Below, in pieces: positions 51,422-59,540 of a stretch of DNA of 64,000 nucleotides; positions within the stretch are counted from its first letter, which is position 1, and each line of letters starts with the position of its first letter. The notes beneath the pieces are model-generated. The model was not told the origin of the DNA. It did not search any database and saw nothing but the letters and a program-made list of their open reading frames with translations. Location: assembly GCA_018239845.1 (NCBI GenBank), contig JAFEGO010000054.1, forward strand, positions 1 through 64,000. Direction: 5' to 3'. The translations under genes were made by a program, and so were the position numbers. This DNA comes from Verrucomicrobiota bacterium (lineage in GTDB: Bacteria; Verrucomicrobiota; Verrucomicrobiia; Opitutales; Opitutaceae).

Positions 51422-52459
51422 TCACTCCAGCTGATAGTCCTTGTGCGCGAGGTGGTAATCGAGCGTGAGCTTGATCGCCGTCTTCAGATTCACCTTCGGG
51501 GTCCAGCCGAGCTGCTTCTTCGCGTTAGCGATCGAAGGCACGCGCTTCTGGATGTCCTGGTAATATTTACCGAAGTACTTGCCCGAGGGCACGACCACGG
51601 TCTTCGCCGCCTTTACGTGCTCGGCGTACTCAGGATAGTCCTTGAAGGCCGTGATGATCAGCTTCGCCAGCTCGGCGACGCTCACGTCGTTCTTCGGGTT
51701 GCCGAGGTTGAAGATCTGGCGCGAGGCGCAGCCGTCCTTGTTCTCGATGATGCGTAGGAGCGCGTCGACGCCGTCATCGATGAAGGTGAAGGAGCGGCTC
51801 TGCTTGCCGCCGTCCACGAGCTGCAGCGGCTTCTTGAAGATGACGTTGGAGATGAACTGCGTGAAGAGGCGCGAGCTGCCCTCCTTGGGCTCCATCACGT
51901 CGTCGAGCTTGGGCCCGATCCAGTTGAAGGGGCGGAAGAGCGTGTAGTCGACGTTGTCGCGCACGCCGTAGGCGTAGATCACGCGGTCGAGGAGCTGCTT
52001 CGAGCAGGCGTAGATCCAGCGCTGGCGCTCGATCGGGCCGTACACGAGCGACGTCGTCGCCTCGTCGAGCTTCGGGTCCTGCGCCATGCCGTACACCTCC
52101 GAGGTGGAGGGGAAAATGATGCGCTTCTTGTACTTCGCGCACTGGCGGACGACCGCGAGGTTGGCCTCGAAATCCAGCTCGAAGACGCGCAGCGGGTCCT
52201 TCACGTACTGAATCGGGTTGGCGATGGCGACGAGCGGGATGACCGCGTCGCACTTCTTCACGTGGTATTCGATGTACTCCTTGTTGATCGTGATATCGCC
52301 CTCGACGAACTTGAAGCGCGGGTTGCCCAGGCTGTCCTCCAGCTTGTGGGAGCCGATGTCCATGCCATAGACCTCCCAATCCTTCTGCTTGAGGATCGCT
52401 CGCGTGAGCGAGCTGCCGATGAAACCGTTGGCGCCGAGGATGAGGACTTTGAGAGGCAT
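51422..52459 (-). CDS. arnA: UDP-glucuronate oxidative decarboxylase (ArnA C-terminal half as separate gene)
   Basis: This 345-residue SDR-fold enzyme has the NAD site VLILGANGFIGSSLTRAILK and the catalytic serine-threonine PSTSEVYGM. The YxxxK pair lies in YACSKQLLDRVIYAYG, and FRPFNWIGPKLD and DIQKRVPSIANAKKQLGW carry the arginine equivalent to Arg619 of E. coli ArnA. It converts UDP-GlcA to UDP-4-keto-L-arabinose. In Enterobacteria this domain is fused to the formyltransferase; here it is separate, 75 bases downstream of it. Confidence 0.93.
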   Translation of the reverse strand: MPLKVLILGANGFIGSSLTRAILKQKDWEVYGMDIGSHKLEDSLGNPRFKFVEGDITINKEYIEYHVKKCDAVIPLVAIANPIQYVKDPLRVFELDFEANLAVVRQCAKYKKRIIFPSTSEVYGMAQDPKLDEATTSLVYGPIERQRWIYACSKQLLDRVIYAYGVRDNVDYTLFRPFNWIGPKLDDVMEPKEGSSRLFTQFISNVIFKKPLQLVDGGKQSRSFTFIDDGVDALLRIIENKDGCASRQIFNLGNPKNDVSVAELAKLIITAFKDYPEYAEHVKAAKTVVVPSGKYFGKYYQDIQKRVPSIANAKKQLGWTPKVNLKTAIKLTLDYHLAHKDYQLE

Positions 52460-52507
52460 GGGGATAGAAAGACTGAAAGGGCGAAGGGCTGAAAGACTGA
52501 AATGGCC

Positions 52508-52531
52508 GTGGCTGCGGCGTCCTCGCCGCAG
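52508..52531. repeat. REP-like palindrome, family A, inside the arn operon
   Basis: The same 24-base unit as at 24984-25007. It lies three bases beyond the arnA formyltransferase stop, in the gap before the decarboxylase gene, where it may modulate readthrough. Confidence 0.82.
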
Positions 52532-52534
52532 CCG

Positions 52535-53428
52535 TTAAAGCACCTGCCCGACGCGCAGTTCCGGCGAGGGACCGTTGCGCCACTCGGTCTTGGTCAGCTC
52601 GAGCGCACCGTCGCCGGTCGCGACGATCAGCGGCGCGAGCGAGAGGATTTCGCCGGGTTGGCCGCGTTTGCCCGGCACGAGCTCGGCCCACCAGACCATG
52701 AGACGCGCGGCGCCCACGTCGATGAAGGCCCCGGGATACGGGTCGGTCACGGCGCGGATGAGGTTGAAAATCTGCGCGCTCGTCTGCGTCCAGTGGATGC
52801 GGCCGTCCTCGGGTTTGCGCCCGCTGAAATAAGTGACCTGCGACTCGTCCTGCGGCGTCTCTTTCGCGGTGCCGGTGAGGAGCGCGTCGATCTGCCGCGC
52901 GAGCACGGCGCGGGCGCAGGGCATGACCTTGCGGAAGGCCTGCTCGGCAGTATCGCGCGGACCGATCTCAGCCCCTTCCTGATCGACGACGGCCCCGGCG
53001 TCGGGGTCCTTCACCATGCGGTGGAGGGTCATGCCGATGCGGGGCTCGCCGTGCAGCACCGCCCAGTTGATTGGGGCGCGGCCCCGATACTTCGGAAGGA
53101 GCGAGCCGTGCATGTTCCAAGCGCCGAGGGGCGGCATCGCGAGAATCTTCGTCCCGATCATGTGGCGGTAGTACACCGAGAGGATCAGGTCGGGCTTGAG
53201 CGCGGCGATCTTTTCGCGCCACTCGGGGTTGTTGACCGACTCAGGCGTGAAGACCGGGATACCCCGCTCGCGGGCGGCGACCGCCGGGGTCTTGAACCAG
53301 ATTTTCTCGTGCGGGTTGTCCTCGTGCGTGATGAGGGCGACGACGTTGTCACCGCGCTCGAGGAGGAGCGAGAGGCAGGAGTAGCCGACTTCGCTGTAGC
53401 CGAAGAAAAGGATGCGGGGCTTGGACAT
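52535..53428 (-). CDS. arnA: UDP-L-Ara4N formyltransferase (ArnA N-terminal half as separate gene)
   Basis: This 297-residue formyltransferase of the FMT/ArnA family has ILFFGYSEVGYSCLSLLLER, HEDNPHEKIW and NMHGSLLPKYRGRAPINWAV with the Asn and His catalytic residues. GMTLHRMVKDPDAGAVVDQE carries the aspartate. HEDN and the C-terminal region favour ArnA over methionyl-tRNA formyltransferase. It uses 10-formyl-THF to formylate UDP-L-Ara4N. The ATG at 53428 is four bases after the CHASE3 gene stop. Confidence 0.92.
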   Translation of the reverse strand: MSKPRILFFGYSEVGYSCLSLLLERGDNVVALITHEDNPHEKIWFKTPAVAARERGIPVFTPESVNNPEWREKIAALKPDLILSVYYRHMIGTKILAMPPLGAWNMHGSLLPKYRGRAPINWAVLHGEPRIGMTLHRMVKDPDAGAVVDQEGAEIGPRDTAEQAFRKVMPCARAVLARQIDALLTGTAKETPQDESQVTYFSGRKPEDGRIHWTQTSAQIFNLIRAVTDPYPGAFIDVGAARLMVWWAELVPGKRGQPGEILSLAPLIVATGDGALELTKTEWRNGPSPELRVGQVL

Positions 53429-53432
53429 GAAA

Positions 53433-54095
53433 TCAGGCGGGCACCGACAGGCTGAGCACGCGCGGCAGGCGGCGGGTGCGCGCCAACGCCAGCGCGATGA
53501 GCGCGCCGACCAGCGCCGCATCGGCCACGAGCAGGGCCAGGGCGACCGCCCCGTAAAACTGCGCGGCCTGCGACCGCTCCTTCAGCAGCCCGCGCTCCTC
53601 CGTCTCCATCGCGGCGACGAGCGTGCGGATGCTGTCGAGCACGCGCTTGCCGCTGCCATCGGCCGTAGCGGCGCTCGCAGCGGTCAGGCCCCCTTGCCGG
53701 CGGGCGGTGAGGCGCTGCTGCATTACCGCGACCTCCTCGTTGATGAGCGAGGCGAGGTGGTCCACCCGGCCGCGCTGGCGGACGTTGTCGGCGGTCAATT
53801 CCTTCAGCTTGGCGACGGAGAGTTGGATTTTGACCAAGCCGGATTCATAAGGCGCGAGAAAACGATCCTGCCCTGTCAGCGCAAAACCGCGCGCCCCTGA
53901 TTGGATCGAGACGGCGTGCATCAGGGTCGATTCGAGCTCATACAAAACCTGATGCGTGTGATCGACCCAGCCAAAGGTCTCCATCACGCGCTTCGCACTC
54001 CACCACCCGGACGAACCGAGCCCGACCAAAATCACCAACGCGACGGCGAGGAGCCGCAGGATTTGTTTGATGGAGGAGAGGGCGGGTGCGGTCAT
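53433..54095 (-). CDS. Stand-alone CHASE3-domain membrane protein within the arn operon
   Basis: This 220-residue protein has a membrane segment at about 12-30 (LAVALVILVGLGSSGWWSA). A helical periplasmic region of about 150 residues contains the CHASE3 hallmark SIQSGARGFALTGQDRFLAP. A second membrane segment lies near residues 183-205 (ALALLVADAALVGALIALAL), with only a short basic tail. No HAMP, kinase or cyclase output follows. It sits between arnC (17 bases) and the arnA formyltransferase gene (four bases). It may sense an envelope signal and act on an Arn partner, but no such link is known to me. Confidence 0.75.
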   Translation of the reverse strand: MTAPALSSIKQILRLLAVALVILVGLGSSGWWSAKRVMETFGWVDHTHQVLYELESTLMHAVSIQSGARGFALTGQDRFLAPYESGLVKIQLSVAKLKELTADNVRQRGRVDHLASLINEEVAVMQQRLTARRQGGLTAASAATADGSGKRVLDSIRTLVAAMETEERGLLKERSQAAQFYGAVALALLVADAALVGALIALALARTRRLPRVLSLSVPA

Positions 54096-54112
54096 GGTTT
54101 TGAGTGCGGGGC

Positions 54113-55060
54113 TCAGGGCTTGTTCTCCAACATTTCCTTCACGTGGTAGCGCTGGCGGGCGCGCACGACCTGGTAGGTACGGCCCACGTATTCGCCGATC
54201 AGGCCGATGCCGATCATGGCCACGCTCAGCAGGAAAAACAAAATGCCAAACAGCGTGAAGACGCCGAAGGTCTCACGGTCCAGGTTGAAGATGAAACGGC
54301 GCACGAAAATCGCCGCCACCAGCACGAGGCTGCCCAGCGAACAGAGTCCCGCGAACATCGTGAAGTACTGCAGCGGCGCGAGCGAGAAGCCGGTGATCAG
54401 GTCGAAGTTCAGCCGGATGAGCGAGTAGAAGGAGTAGTTGGACACGCCAGCGTGACGCTCCTCGTGCTTCACGCCGACCTCGCCGGGGTTGCCGGAAAAG
54501 CTGTACGCCAGCGCAGGGATGAAGGTGTTGATCGCACCGCTGCGGACGATGGCGTCGATGATCGGCCGCTTGTAGGCGCGGAGCATGCAGCCTTGGTCGG
54601 TCATCTCGATGCTCGTGGTCTTCTCGCGCACGAAGTTGATGAGCTTCGAAGCGTATTTGCGGAAGAAGGAGTCCTGCCGGTTGAGCCGGTAGCCGCCGAC
54701 GTAGTCGTAGCCGGCGTCGATTTTTTCCAGCAGCTTGCCGATCTCCTCGGGCGGGTTCTGCAGGTCGGCGTCGAGCGTCACGATGATCTCGCCGCGCACG
54801 CGCTCGAAGGCCGCCATGATCGCCATGTGCTGGCCGTAGTTGCTGTTGAAATCGATCACGCGCGTCACGTCCGGGCGCTTGGCGTGCTGCGCGCGGAGCA
54901 GCTCGATGGAGCGGTCGGCGCTGCCGTCGTTGGTGAAGATGATCTCGTAGCTGCGGCCGAGCGCGTCGAGCGACGGGTAGAGGCGCGCGAAGAGCGTGGG
55001 GAGGTTGAGCTCCTCGTTGTAAACCGGGATGACGATCGAGAGCTGGGGGGTGGCGCTCAT
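54113..55060 (-). CDS. arnC: Undecaprenyl-phosphate 4-deoxy-4-formamido-L-arabinose transferase
   Basis: This 315-residue GT2 protein has LSIVIPVYNEELNLPTLFAR and IIFTNDGSADRSIE. FNSNYGQHMAIMAAFERVRG and IIVTLDADLQNPPEEIGKL follow. Two C-terminal membrane helices (about 230-255 and 265-290) precede a basic tail. It attaches L-Ara4FN to undecaprenyl phosphate. The ATG at 55060 overlaps the arnB stop as ATGA. Confidence 0.93.
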   Translation of the reverse strand: MSATPQLSIVIPVYNEELNLPTLFARLYPSLDALGRSYEIIFTNDGSADRSIELLRAQHAKRPDVTRVIDFNSNYGQHMAIMAAFERVRGEIIVTLDADLQNPPEEIGKLLEKIDAGYDYVGGYRLNRQDSFFRKYASKLINFVREKTTSIEMTDQGCMLRAYKRPIIDAIVRSGAINTFIPALAYSFSGNPGEVGVKHEERHAGVSNYSFYSLIRLNFDLITGFSLAPLQYFTMFAGLCSLGSLVLVAAIFVRRFIFNLDRETFGVFTLFGILFFLLSVAMIGIGLIGEYVGRTYQVVRARQRYHVKEMLENKP

Positions 55061-56223
55061 GATTTTTGGTGGGCCGAGAGTATCTTGGTGAGGGCGGCGA
55101 CCACGCGCGTCACATCGGCGCGCGTCATCGTGGGGAAGAGCGGGAGCGTGAGGATATTGCGGCACACGCGCTCCGCGATCGGGAAGTCGCCTTCCTTCCA
55201 GCCGAGGCGACGGTACAACGCGAAGAGGTGGATCGCCGGATAATGCACGCCGGTGCCGATGCCCGCGGCGTGGAGCTGCGCCATGACCTCGGCGCGCTTG
55301 ATCGTGAGGCGCTCCTCGGGGAGCACGACCTGGAACATGTGCCAGTTGGTCTGCGAGAAATCCGCCGGCGGCAGACCGAGCCCGAGCGCGCGGGCCGCAG
55401 GCGCGGCCAGCTCCTCGAAGTACGCGCGGGCGAACTCGGTACGCTTGGCGTTGAAGGCGTCGAGGTGCGGGAGCTGGCCAAGGCCGACGCGCGCGGCGAC
55501 GTCGGTGAGATTGAATTTACCACCCACAATCTCGACCTCCATGCCGTCGAATCCGCTGCGCACCACGCCTTGCAGGCGGTACTGCTCGGCGAGCTTGGCC
55601 TCTGCCTCGGTGTTCATCACCAGGCAACCGCCCTCGATGGTCGTGATGTTTTTATTCGGATGAAAGCTGACGGAGACAAAATCGCCGAAGGTGCCGATGC
55701 GCCGGCCGCGCCAGTTGCTGCCAAAGGACTGTGCGGCGTCCTCGATGACACGGAGATTGCGCTTCTTGGCGATGGCGTAGAGGCGGTCGCGGTCCACGGG
55801 CAGGCCGGCAAGGTCGACAGGGATGATCGCGCGCGTGGCGGGCGTGATCGCGGCCTCGATGCGGTCGAGGTCGATATTGCGCGTGACGGGGTCGATATCG
55901 ACGAACACCGGCTTCGCGCCCACCTCGAGGATGACGTTGCTCGTGGCGACCCACGAGAGCGGCGTGGTGATGACTTCGTGCCCCTCACCGATCCCAGCGA
56001 TGCGCAGTGCGATCTCCATCGTGCAGGTGCCGGAGTTGAAGACGCGCACCGGGCGACCGCCGCAGTACTCGGAGAGCTTCGCCTCGAGGGCTTTCACGTT
56101 GGGCCCGGAAGTGATCCAGCCCGAGCGCAGCACGTCGGCGACCCCGGCGATCGTCTCCTCGTCGATGGTCGGGCGCGTGAGCGGCAGGAACGGTTGGGCG
56201 GAAGGATGGGCAGGCGCAGACAT
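55057..56223 (-). CDS. arnB: UDP-4-amino-4-deoxy-L-arabinose aminotransferase
   Basis: This 388-residue DegT-family PLP aminotransferase begins FLPLTRPTIDEETIAGVADV. It has GHEVITTPLSWVATSNVILE, AAQSFGSNWRGRRIGTFGDF and the Schiff-base lysine in VSFHPNKNITTIEGGCLVMN. The C-terminal GIGTGVHYPAIHLF is also conserved. It aminates UDP-4-keto-pentose to UDP-L-Ara4N. The start is one base after the arnT stop. Confidence 0.94.
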   Translation of the reverse strand: MSAPAHPSAQPFLPLTRPTIDEETIAGVADVLRSGWITSGPNVKALEAKLSEYCGGRPVRVFNSGTCTMEIALRIAGIGEGHEVITTPLSWVATSNVILEVGAKPVFVDIDPVTRNIDLDRIEAAITPATRAIIPVDLAGLPVDRDRLYAIAKKRNLRVIEDAAQSFGSNWRGRRIGTFGDFVSVSFHPNKNITTIEGGCLVMNTEAEAKLAEQYRLQGVVRSGFDGMEVEIVGGKFNLTDVAARVGLGQLPHLDAFNAKRTEFARAYFEELAAPAARALGLGLPPADFSQTNWHMFQVVLPEERLTIKRAEVMAQLHAAGIGTGVHYPAIHLFALYRRLGWKEGDFPIAERVCRNILTLPLFPTMTRADVTRVVAALTKILSAHQKS

Positions 56224-56224
56224 G

Positions 56225-57934
56225 TCAGGGCTGATTGCTGAAAAGGTAATGGTCGCGGGAGGCGGCGATCAAATGATAACGGAACGTCGGGTCGGCAAAG
56301 AGCTTGGCCCCGCCGGACTTGGAGGCGGGATCAACGTCCTTGATGCGGGCGACTGCCCAGACGCGGCCCGGGCCGGTCCAGAGCCGCCGAAACGTTGCCT
56401 CATCCATGAAGCGCCCGCTGGCGCGGGCCGCGGCATCCTCCTCCAACTCGAGCTCGCCCTTGAAATCGACGACATCCACCAGGCGGTGTGCGTAGAAGGT
56501 GAAGTCGTGGAAAAACTCGTGGTAGTGCAGCACGCGGTCGCCGGGCTGCGCGCGCGCCGTCACGATCGCCGCCAGCTCCTTGGTGCCGGGCTTCTGGATG
56601 TGCGGCGCTGCAAACGTGAGCACGCCGAGGAAGAGCGCCATCGTGTAGATCACCGCCGCGAGCGCCGCCCCCGCGCCGCGGTTCCGGGCGAGCCAGGGAG
56701 CCATCACCCCGCCGGCCAGCAGCATCGCCGCCATGATGAAGGCGAAGGGTCGCAGCGCCAGGAGTTGCTGCGGGTCTTTGATGACATCGGACCGCAGCAC
56801 CACGACGATCAGCGCGACCCCGAGGATACCGCAGATAAAGGAGAAGGCCCGCAGACCGATCTTCAGCTCGGCGGACGCCGCCGCGCCTTTTTTCAGCGCG
56901 TTGGCGATGGAGATACCGATCAGCACCGCAAGCGGTGGGAAGACCGGCAGGATGTAGGGCACGAGTTTCGAATTCGACTTGGTGAAAAAGAGAAAAATGA
57001 AGACCGCCCACGTCACGAGGAACCACGCGTCGGCGTTCTCCTTCCGCGCCGCCCAGCCGCCGCGAAGGTTGTCGCGCAGCGCCGTCCAGAGAAAGCCCGT
57101 CCAAGGAAACAGCCCGAGCAGCACGATCGGAATAAAGTACCACCACGCACCCGGCCGGTCAGCGACGGGCGAGGTGAAGCGCTGCCAGTGCTCATAATAG
57201 AAATAGCGGTGCACCCACGTCTCGTTGTGCAACGCCGCGAGCACGTGCCACGGCGCGGCGATCGCGAGGAAGAGCAGCGAGCCCGTCGGCAGATAGAGCG
57301 GCAGGAGGCGCTTCCACTGGTTGAAGACCAGCAGCCATAAGAACATCACCGCCCCCGTCACCATGAAACCGATCAGGCCCTTCGTGAGCGTCGCGAGCGC
57401 CATCGCCGCGTAGAGCCCGTAGAAGAGCCAGCGCCGCCGCGACCCCGCGGGCTCGCGCACGCCGAGGATGAAGCAGAAGAGCGCCGCGCTCATCAGCGCC
57501 GACACGGCCATATCGAGCAGCATGATGCGCCCGAGGGCAAACCACAGGAGCGACGTCCCCAGCACCGCCGCAGAAGCGAGGCCGGCTTCGCGGCTGTGCA
57601 GCCGCCGCCCCGCCGCGTAGGCCAGCAACACGCCACCGAGCCCGAAGAGCGCGGGCATCGCGCGCATCGACCACTCGCTCGGGCCGAAGACCTTCAGGCA
57701 GGCCGCCGTGGCCCAGTACATGAGCGGCGGCTTTTCAAAATAGTTCACACCGTTGAGGCGCGGCGTCACCCAGTCGCCCGTCGCGACCATCTCGCGCGGG
57801 ATCTCCGCATAGCGGCCTTCGTCGGGGTTTGACAGCGGATAGCTGCCGAGCCGGAAGCCAAACAAAACGGCGAAGACCAGCACAAGCACCAGCAGGTCGC
57901 GGCGCCACGACGGGGAATTTTGAGCGGTTAACAT
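56225..57934 (-). CDS. arnT: Lipid A 4-amino-4-deoxy-L-arabinose transferase
   Basis: This 569-residue GT-C membrane enzyme has the family N-terminal loop GSYPLSNPDEGRYAEIPREM with its acidic pair. GVNYFEKPPLMYWATA follows, then about twelve hydrophobic segments. The C-terminal periplasmic domain contains KELAAIVTARAQPGDRVLHY. It transfers L-Ara4N from undecaprenyl phosphate to lipid A, lowering surface negative charge and giving polymyxin resistance. The ATG at 57934 is the operon's first start. The upstream gap to holA is 93 bases. Confidence 0.92.
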   Translation of the reverse strand: MLTAQNSPSWRRDLLVLVLVFAVLFGFRLGSYPLSNPDEGRYAEIPREMVATGDWVTPRLNGVNYFEKPPLMYWATAACLKVFGPSEWSMRAMPALFGLGGVLLAYAAGRRLHSREAGLASAAVLGTSLLWFALGRIMLLDMAVSALMSAALFCFILGVREPAGSRRRWLFYGLYAAMALATLTKGLIGFMVTGAVMFLWLLVFNQWKRLLPLYLPTGSLLFLAIAAPWHVLAALHNETWVHRYFYYEHWQRFTSPVADRPGAWWYFIPIVLLGLFPWTGFLWTALRDNLRGGWAARKENADAWFLVTWAVFIFLFFTKSNSKLVPYILPVFPPLAVLIGISIANALKKGAAASAELKIGLRAFSFICGILGVALIVVVLRSDVIKDPQQLLALRPFAFIMAAMLLAGGVMAPWLARNRGAGAALAAVIYTMALFLGVLTFAAPHIQKPGTKELAAIVTARAQPGDRVLHYHEFFHDFTFYAHRLVDVVDFKGELELEEDAAARASGRFMDEATFRRLWTGPGRVWAVARIKDVDPASKSGGAKLFADPTFRYHLIAASRDHYLFSNQP

Positions 57935-57940
57935 GCAGAA

Positions 57941-57956
57941 AGTCTCCAGAGAGACT
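57941..57956. promoter_or_regulatory. Perfect inverted repeat upstream of arnT
   Basis: agtctc-caga-gagact, a six-base stem, lies six bases upstream of the arnT start in the arnT/holA divergent gap. It may be an operator or an RNA hairpin affecting arnT translation. No regulator gene is adjacent. Confidence 0.45.
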
Positions 57957-58027
57957 CAGCCGCCGCCGCCGCACTGGCGATTTTTTTCGTGCGCCCGCGC
58001 CCCCTTCCCGGCCAACTCATCCCCGCC

Positions 58028-59125
58028 ATGGCCGACGCCAAACCTTTTACGTTCATCTGCGGCGCCGACGATTTCCTCGTCGGCCGGCTCGGCAGTGAGC
58101 GCTACGCGGCCCTCGCCGCGGAGGTGACCGACGAGTTTTCCCGCGAGGTTCTGAGCGGCTTTGCCAACAACGTCGGCGAGGTCGAGGAGACCGTGAACCG
58201 CTTCCGCGACACCGTGCAGACCGTCTCGATGTTCGGCGGGCGGCGCGCGGTGTGGCTGAAGGACGTCAATTTCCTCGCCGACACCGTGACCGGCCGCGCC
58301 GAGAGCACGCTTAAGCTCGTCAACGATCTCCAGGAAATCCTCGCCGCCATCAACCCCGCCGAGACCGCCGTGCTCATCACCGCCGCACCGGTGGACCGCC
58401 GCCGGGCCTTCCCCAAGTGGTGCGAGAAAAACGCCGACTTCACCCTCGTGGGCGGCGATGGCGACGACGGCGAGGCGCTGGTGAGCGTGGTGCTCGCCGA
58501 GGCGCGCACCCTCGGCGTGCAATTCGCCCCCGACGCCGTGCGGCTGCTCCTCGCGAAAGTCGGCGCCAACACCCGCCTCATCGTCGCCGAGGTGCACAAG
58601 CTCGCGGCCTACGCCGCCGACGGCGAGCGCATCGAGGACCACCACGTGGCCGAGCTCACCCCCAACGTCGCCGAGGGCGATTTCTTCGAGGCGGCGGAGG
58701 CCTTTTTCAGCGGCGACCTCAAGTGGACCCTCGCGGCGCTGGAGCGGCAGTTCTTCGCCGAGCCCAACGCCGCGCGCCCGATCATCTCCTCCCTGCAAAA
58801 CCGCAACCGCCTCCTCCTTCAGGTCCGTGCGCTCGTGGACGCGGGCGAGGTCAAGATCGGCCCGCGCGGCCTCGACGGCTTCCCGAAGGCACAGGCCACG
58901 TACGGCCCCAAGTTCGTCGGCGCGACGGAGAAGAATACGTTCAACGTCTTTTCCCAGCACCCGTTCTATCTCAGCAAGGTGGTCGGCGGTGCGAAGCTCC
59001 CGCCCCTGCGCCGGCTGATCGACAACCAGCAGGAATTCATCACCGCCTTCGAGGAAATCATCCAGCGCCCCCACGAAGCCGAGGAAGTGCTCCGCGAAAT
59101 GGCCGTCCGCTGCCTCGCGAGCTGA
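58028..59125 (+). CDS. holA: DNA polymerase III subunit delta
   Basis: This 365-residue protein begins FTFICGADDFLVGRLGSERY. SMFGGRRAVWLKDVNFLADT and LLAKVGANTRLIVAEVHKLA are conserved, as is ELTPNVAEGDFFEAAEAFFS. The helical C-terminal domain follows. The sequence pattern and length match the HolA clamp-loader subunit that opens the beta clamp. The ATG at 58028 is chosen; an in-frame start at 57989 lacks conservation. Confidence 0.9.
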   Translation: MADAKPFTFICGADDFLVGRLGSERYAALAAEVTDEFSREVLSGFANNVGEVEETVNRFRDTVQTVSMFGGRRAVWLKDVNFLADTVTGRAESTLKLVNDLQEILAAINPAETAVLITAAPVDRRRAFPKWCEKNADFTLVGGDGDDGEALVSVVLAEARTLGVQFAPDAVRLLLAKVGANTRLIVAEVHKLAAYAADGERIEDHHVAELTPNVAEGDFFEAAEAFFSGDLKWTLAALERQFFAEPNAARPIISSLQNRNRLLLQVRALVDAGEVKIGPRGLDGFPKAQATYGPKFVGATEKNTFNVFSQHPFYLSKVVGGAKLPPLRRLIDNQQEFITAFEEIIQRPHEAEEVLREMAVRCLAS

Positions 59126-59189
59126 GCGGGTATGATTATGACCCGGCGGCGTGCTTGCGTCGCGGAGGCCGGCGGGCTTGCATCGCGGC

Positions 59190-59516
59190 ATGTCTTCCCT
59201 TCCCGCGCAGTTTGCCAACGTCACCGTCGTCACCAAGGCCAACCTCTATTTTGATGGCAAGGTCGTCAGCCACACCGTGCTGTTTGCCGACGGCGCCAAA
59301 AAGACCCTCGGGCTCATCTACCCCGGCTCCTACCATTTCGGCACCGGCGCCCCCGAGCGTATGGAGATCATCGCCGGCGCCTGCCGCGTGACGCTCGACG
59401 GCTCCACCGCCGTCAAGGACTACGCCACGGGCCAGCACTTCGACGTCCCCGGCAAGTCGGGTTTCACCATCGAGGTGGCGTCCGGCATCTGCGAGTACAT
59501 CTGCTCTTTCCTCTAA
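59190..59516 (+). CDS. ppnP: Pyrimidine/purine nucleoside phosphorylase
   Basis: This 108-residue cupin-fold protein matches Ppn[41 protein letters not shown], and [18 protein letters not shown]. It cleaves nucleosides with phosphate. The ATG at 59190 is chosen because it gives the standard length. It is between holA and purB on the same strand. Confidence 0.92.
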   Translation: MSSLPAQFANVTVVTKANLYFDGKVVSHTVLFADGAKKTLGLIYPGSYHFGTGAPERMEIIAGACRVTLDGSTAVKDYATGQHFDVPGKSGFTIEVASGICEYICSFL

Positions 59517-59540
59517 GCCGCGGTCCCCTTCCCTTTTCTC

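Noticed and set aside
52535-53428. Methionyl-tRNA formyltransferase
   Set aside because: Operon context and ArnA-like motifs (HEDNPHEKIW) favour the ArnA formyltransferase.
53433-54095. CHASE3 gene as a truncated methyl-accepting chemotaxis protein or histidine kinase
   Set aside because: No frameshift or remnant of a signalling domain is visible downstream, because the next gene starts four bases later with a clean ArnA formyltransferase start.
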